Origin: Planctomycetota bacterium | GTDB taxonomy: Bacteria > Planctomycetota > PUPC01 > JABMSA01 > JAUWKK01 | DNA: 5,856 bases | Direction: 5' to 3' | Assembly: GCA_030614245.1 (NCBI GenBank) | Contig: JAUWKK010000194.1 | Span: 1 to 5,856 of the forward strand | Part shown: piece by piece, positions 5,371 to 5,856 of the stretch | Numbering within the stretch: position 1 is the first letter of the stretch | How the letters are laid out: each line of letters starts with the position of its first letter | Made by a program: the position numbers and the translations under genes | Notes under the pieces: generated by a model | The model's input: the letters and a program-made list of their open reading frames with translations, nothing else | Database searches by the model: none | Told to the model about the DNA's origin: nothing

Positions 5371-5449
5371 AACCGCGGATAAACACAGATACCGATATAA
5401 TCAGCGTTCATCAGCCTGCCTGCCGGCAGGCAGGCGTTCATCTGTGGTT
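5371..5449. repeat. Dispersed element with imperfect inverted ends
   Basis: The ends AACCGCGGAT (5371-5380) and ATCTGTGGTT (5440-5449) are inverted copies matching at 8 of 10 positions, and AACACAGAT recurs inside (5382-5390). I recall similar 'AACCACAGAT...ATCTGTGGTT' intergenic repeats from many environmental bacterial genomes, from memory and unchecked. It occupies most of the 111-nt gap between two converging genes. Confidence 0.65.
5414..5435. repeat. 22-nt perfect palindrome inside the dispersed element
   Basis: GCCTGCCTGCC is followed directly by its exact reverse complement with no spacer. The palindrome is flanked by a 9-nt direct repeat GCGTTCATC (5404-5412 and 5434-5442; the right copy overlaps the last two palindrome bases). 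This looks like an insertion with duplication of the target. It could form a cruciform or a hairpin at the 3' ends of both converging transcripts, but no T-run follows. Confidence 0.85.
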
Positions 5450-5471
5450 GCCTTTCTTGAGGGGTCGCGGT

Positions 5472-5856
5472 TCAGCCCCCGGCGATCTCGATCGCTTCCG
5501 CCAGATCGAGCCGGCCGTCGTAGAGCGCCTTGCCGACGATTATGCCCTCGATGGGCAGGCTTGACAGCGCGCGGATGTCGTCGAGCGACCCCACGCCGCC
5601 GGAAGCTATTACCGGCACGCTGACGGCCTCGGCCATGCGGCGCATCGCCTCGACGTTCGGGCCGGTCAGCATCCCGTCGGTGGCTATATCCGTGAATATA
5701 ATGGCCCTAATGCCGCAATCGGCGACTGTGCGGCCGAAGTCGATTGCGTCGATCTCCGAGACCTCGGTCCAGCCTTTCCCCGCCCCCTTGCCGTCCCGGG
5801 CGGCGATTCCCGCGACGATGCGGCCGGGGTGCCTCGCGGCCACGGCGCGCAGCCAA
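5472..5856 (-). CDS. hisA: HisA, phosphoribosylformimino-5-aminoimidazole carboxamide ribotide isomerase (partial, C-terminal half)
   Basis: HisA is the TIM-barrel isomerase converting ProFAR to PRFAR in histidine biosynthesis. The gene enters from the right window edge; 127 residues of a roughly 240-residue protein are visible, and the start is outside. Recognisable blocks are HPGRIVAGIAARDGK (visible residues 9-23), IIFTDIATDGMLTGPN (52-67, with the conserved Thr55), PVIASGGVGSLDDI (81-94) and GIIVGKALYDGR (104-115), the last two forming the phosphate-binding end of the barrel. The motif normally reading GIDAR has Ala18 in place of the aspartate that corresponds to catalytic Asp127 of Thermotoga maritima HisA; the codon is GCC (5802-5804). 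HisF is the nearest alternative, but the TDIxxDGxLxGPN and KALY(D/E)G motifs are HisA-like. It converges on the MraY-like gene. Confidence 0.88.
   Translation of the reverse strand, partial: WLRAVAARHPGRIVAGIAARDGKGAGKGWTEVSEIDAIDFGRTVADCGIRAIIFTDIATDGMLTGPNVEAMRRMAEAVSVPVIASGGVGSLDDIRALSSLPIEGIIVGKALYDGRLDLAEAIEIAGG

Noticed and set aside
4250..5623. Plus-strand open frame of 457 codons overlapping the MraY-like gene and hisA
   Set aside because: It is longer than the MraY-like frame but is arginine-rich with no recognisable motif, and it continues across the dispersed repeat into the opposite strand of hisA. The MraY motifs lie in the other frame.
1..5856. CRISPR array, tRNA or rRNA genes, insertion sequence with transposase
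   Set aside because: There is no regularly spaced repeat, no tRNA-like cloverleaf or rRNA motif that I could see, and no frame resembling a transposase or integrase.

Overview
This 5.9 kb window comes from a GC-rich bacterial chromosome, most likely an uncultured Gram-negative lineage. The basis is a DUF6178 protein paired with a PilZ domain protein, an MraY-type peptidoglycan enzyme, a histidine biosynthesis gene, and intergenic DNA full of palindromic dispersed repeats of a kind I recall from candidate-phylum and planctomycete-like genomes. The phylum cannot be fixed from the sequence alone.

Layout: the left part (about 129-2470) is a leftward operon. A near-consensus sigma70-type promoter (2442-2469) drives a DUF6178 gene (659-2377), then a pilZ-type gene (189-563), ending in a clear intrinsic terminator (129-155). 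The next stretch, 2378-3365, has no convincing protein gene. It holds a second leftward promoter (2722-2750) with an A/T-tract upstream element, followed by about 200 nt of leftward sequence rich in hairpins (candidate structured RNA or long leader), and then a cluster of GC-rich palindromes (2890-3104). An 82-bp direct repeat (1-82 and 3113-3194, 72/82 identical, no gaps) brackets the DUF6178-pilZ block.

The right part has a rightward pair: a HEAT-repeat protein (GTG start, 3366-4208) and, 27 nt on, a TTG-started MraY-like glycosyltransferase (4236-5360). Facing it is the C-terminal half of hisA (5472-5856, minus strand, cut by the window edge). The 111-nt convergent gap holds a dispersed element (5371-5449) that seems to have been interrupted by a 22-nt perfect palindrome with a 9-nt flanking duplication.

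Functional links: the left operon plausibly belongs to a c-di-GMP-responsive process, because the PilZ ligand-binding residues are intact. The right pair suggests cell-envelope synthesis. I see no new defence or mobile system. The best leads are the promoter-linked hairpin array upstream of DUF6178, the altered HHH motif in the MraY homologue, and the replaced catalytic aspartate in HisA.
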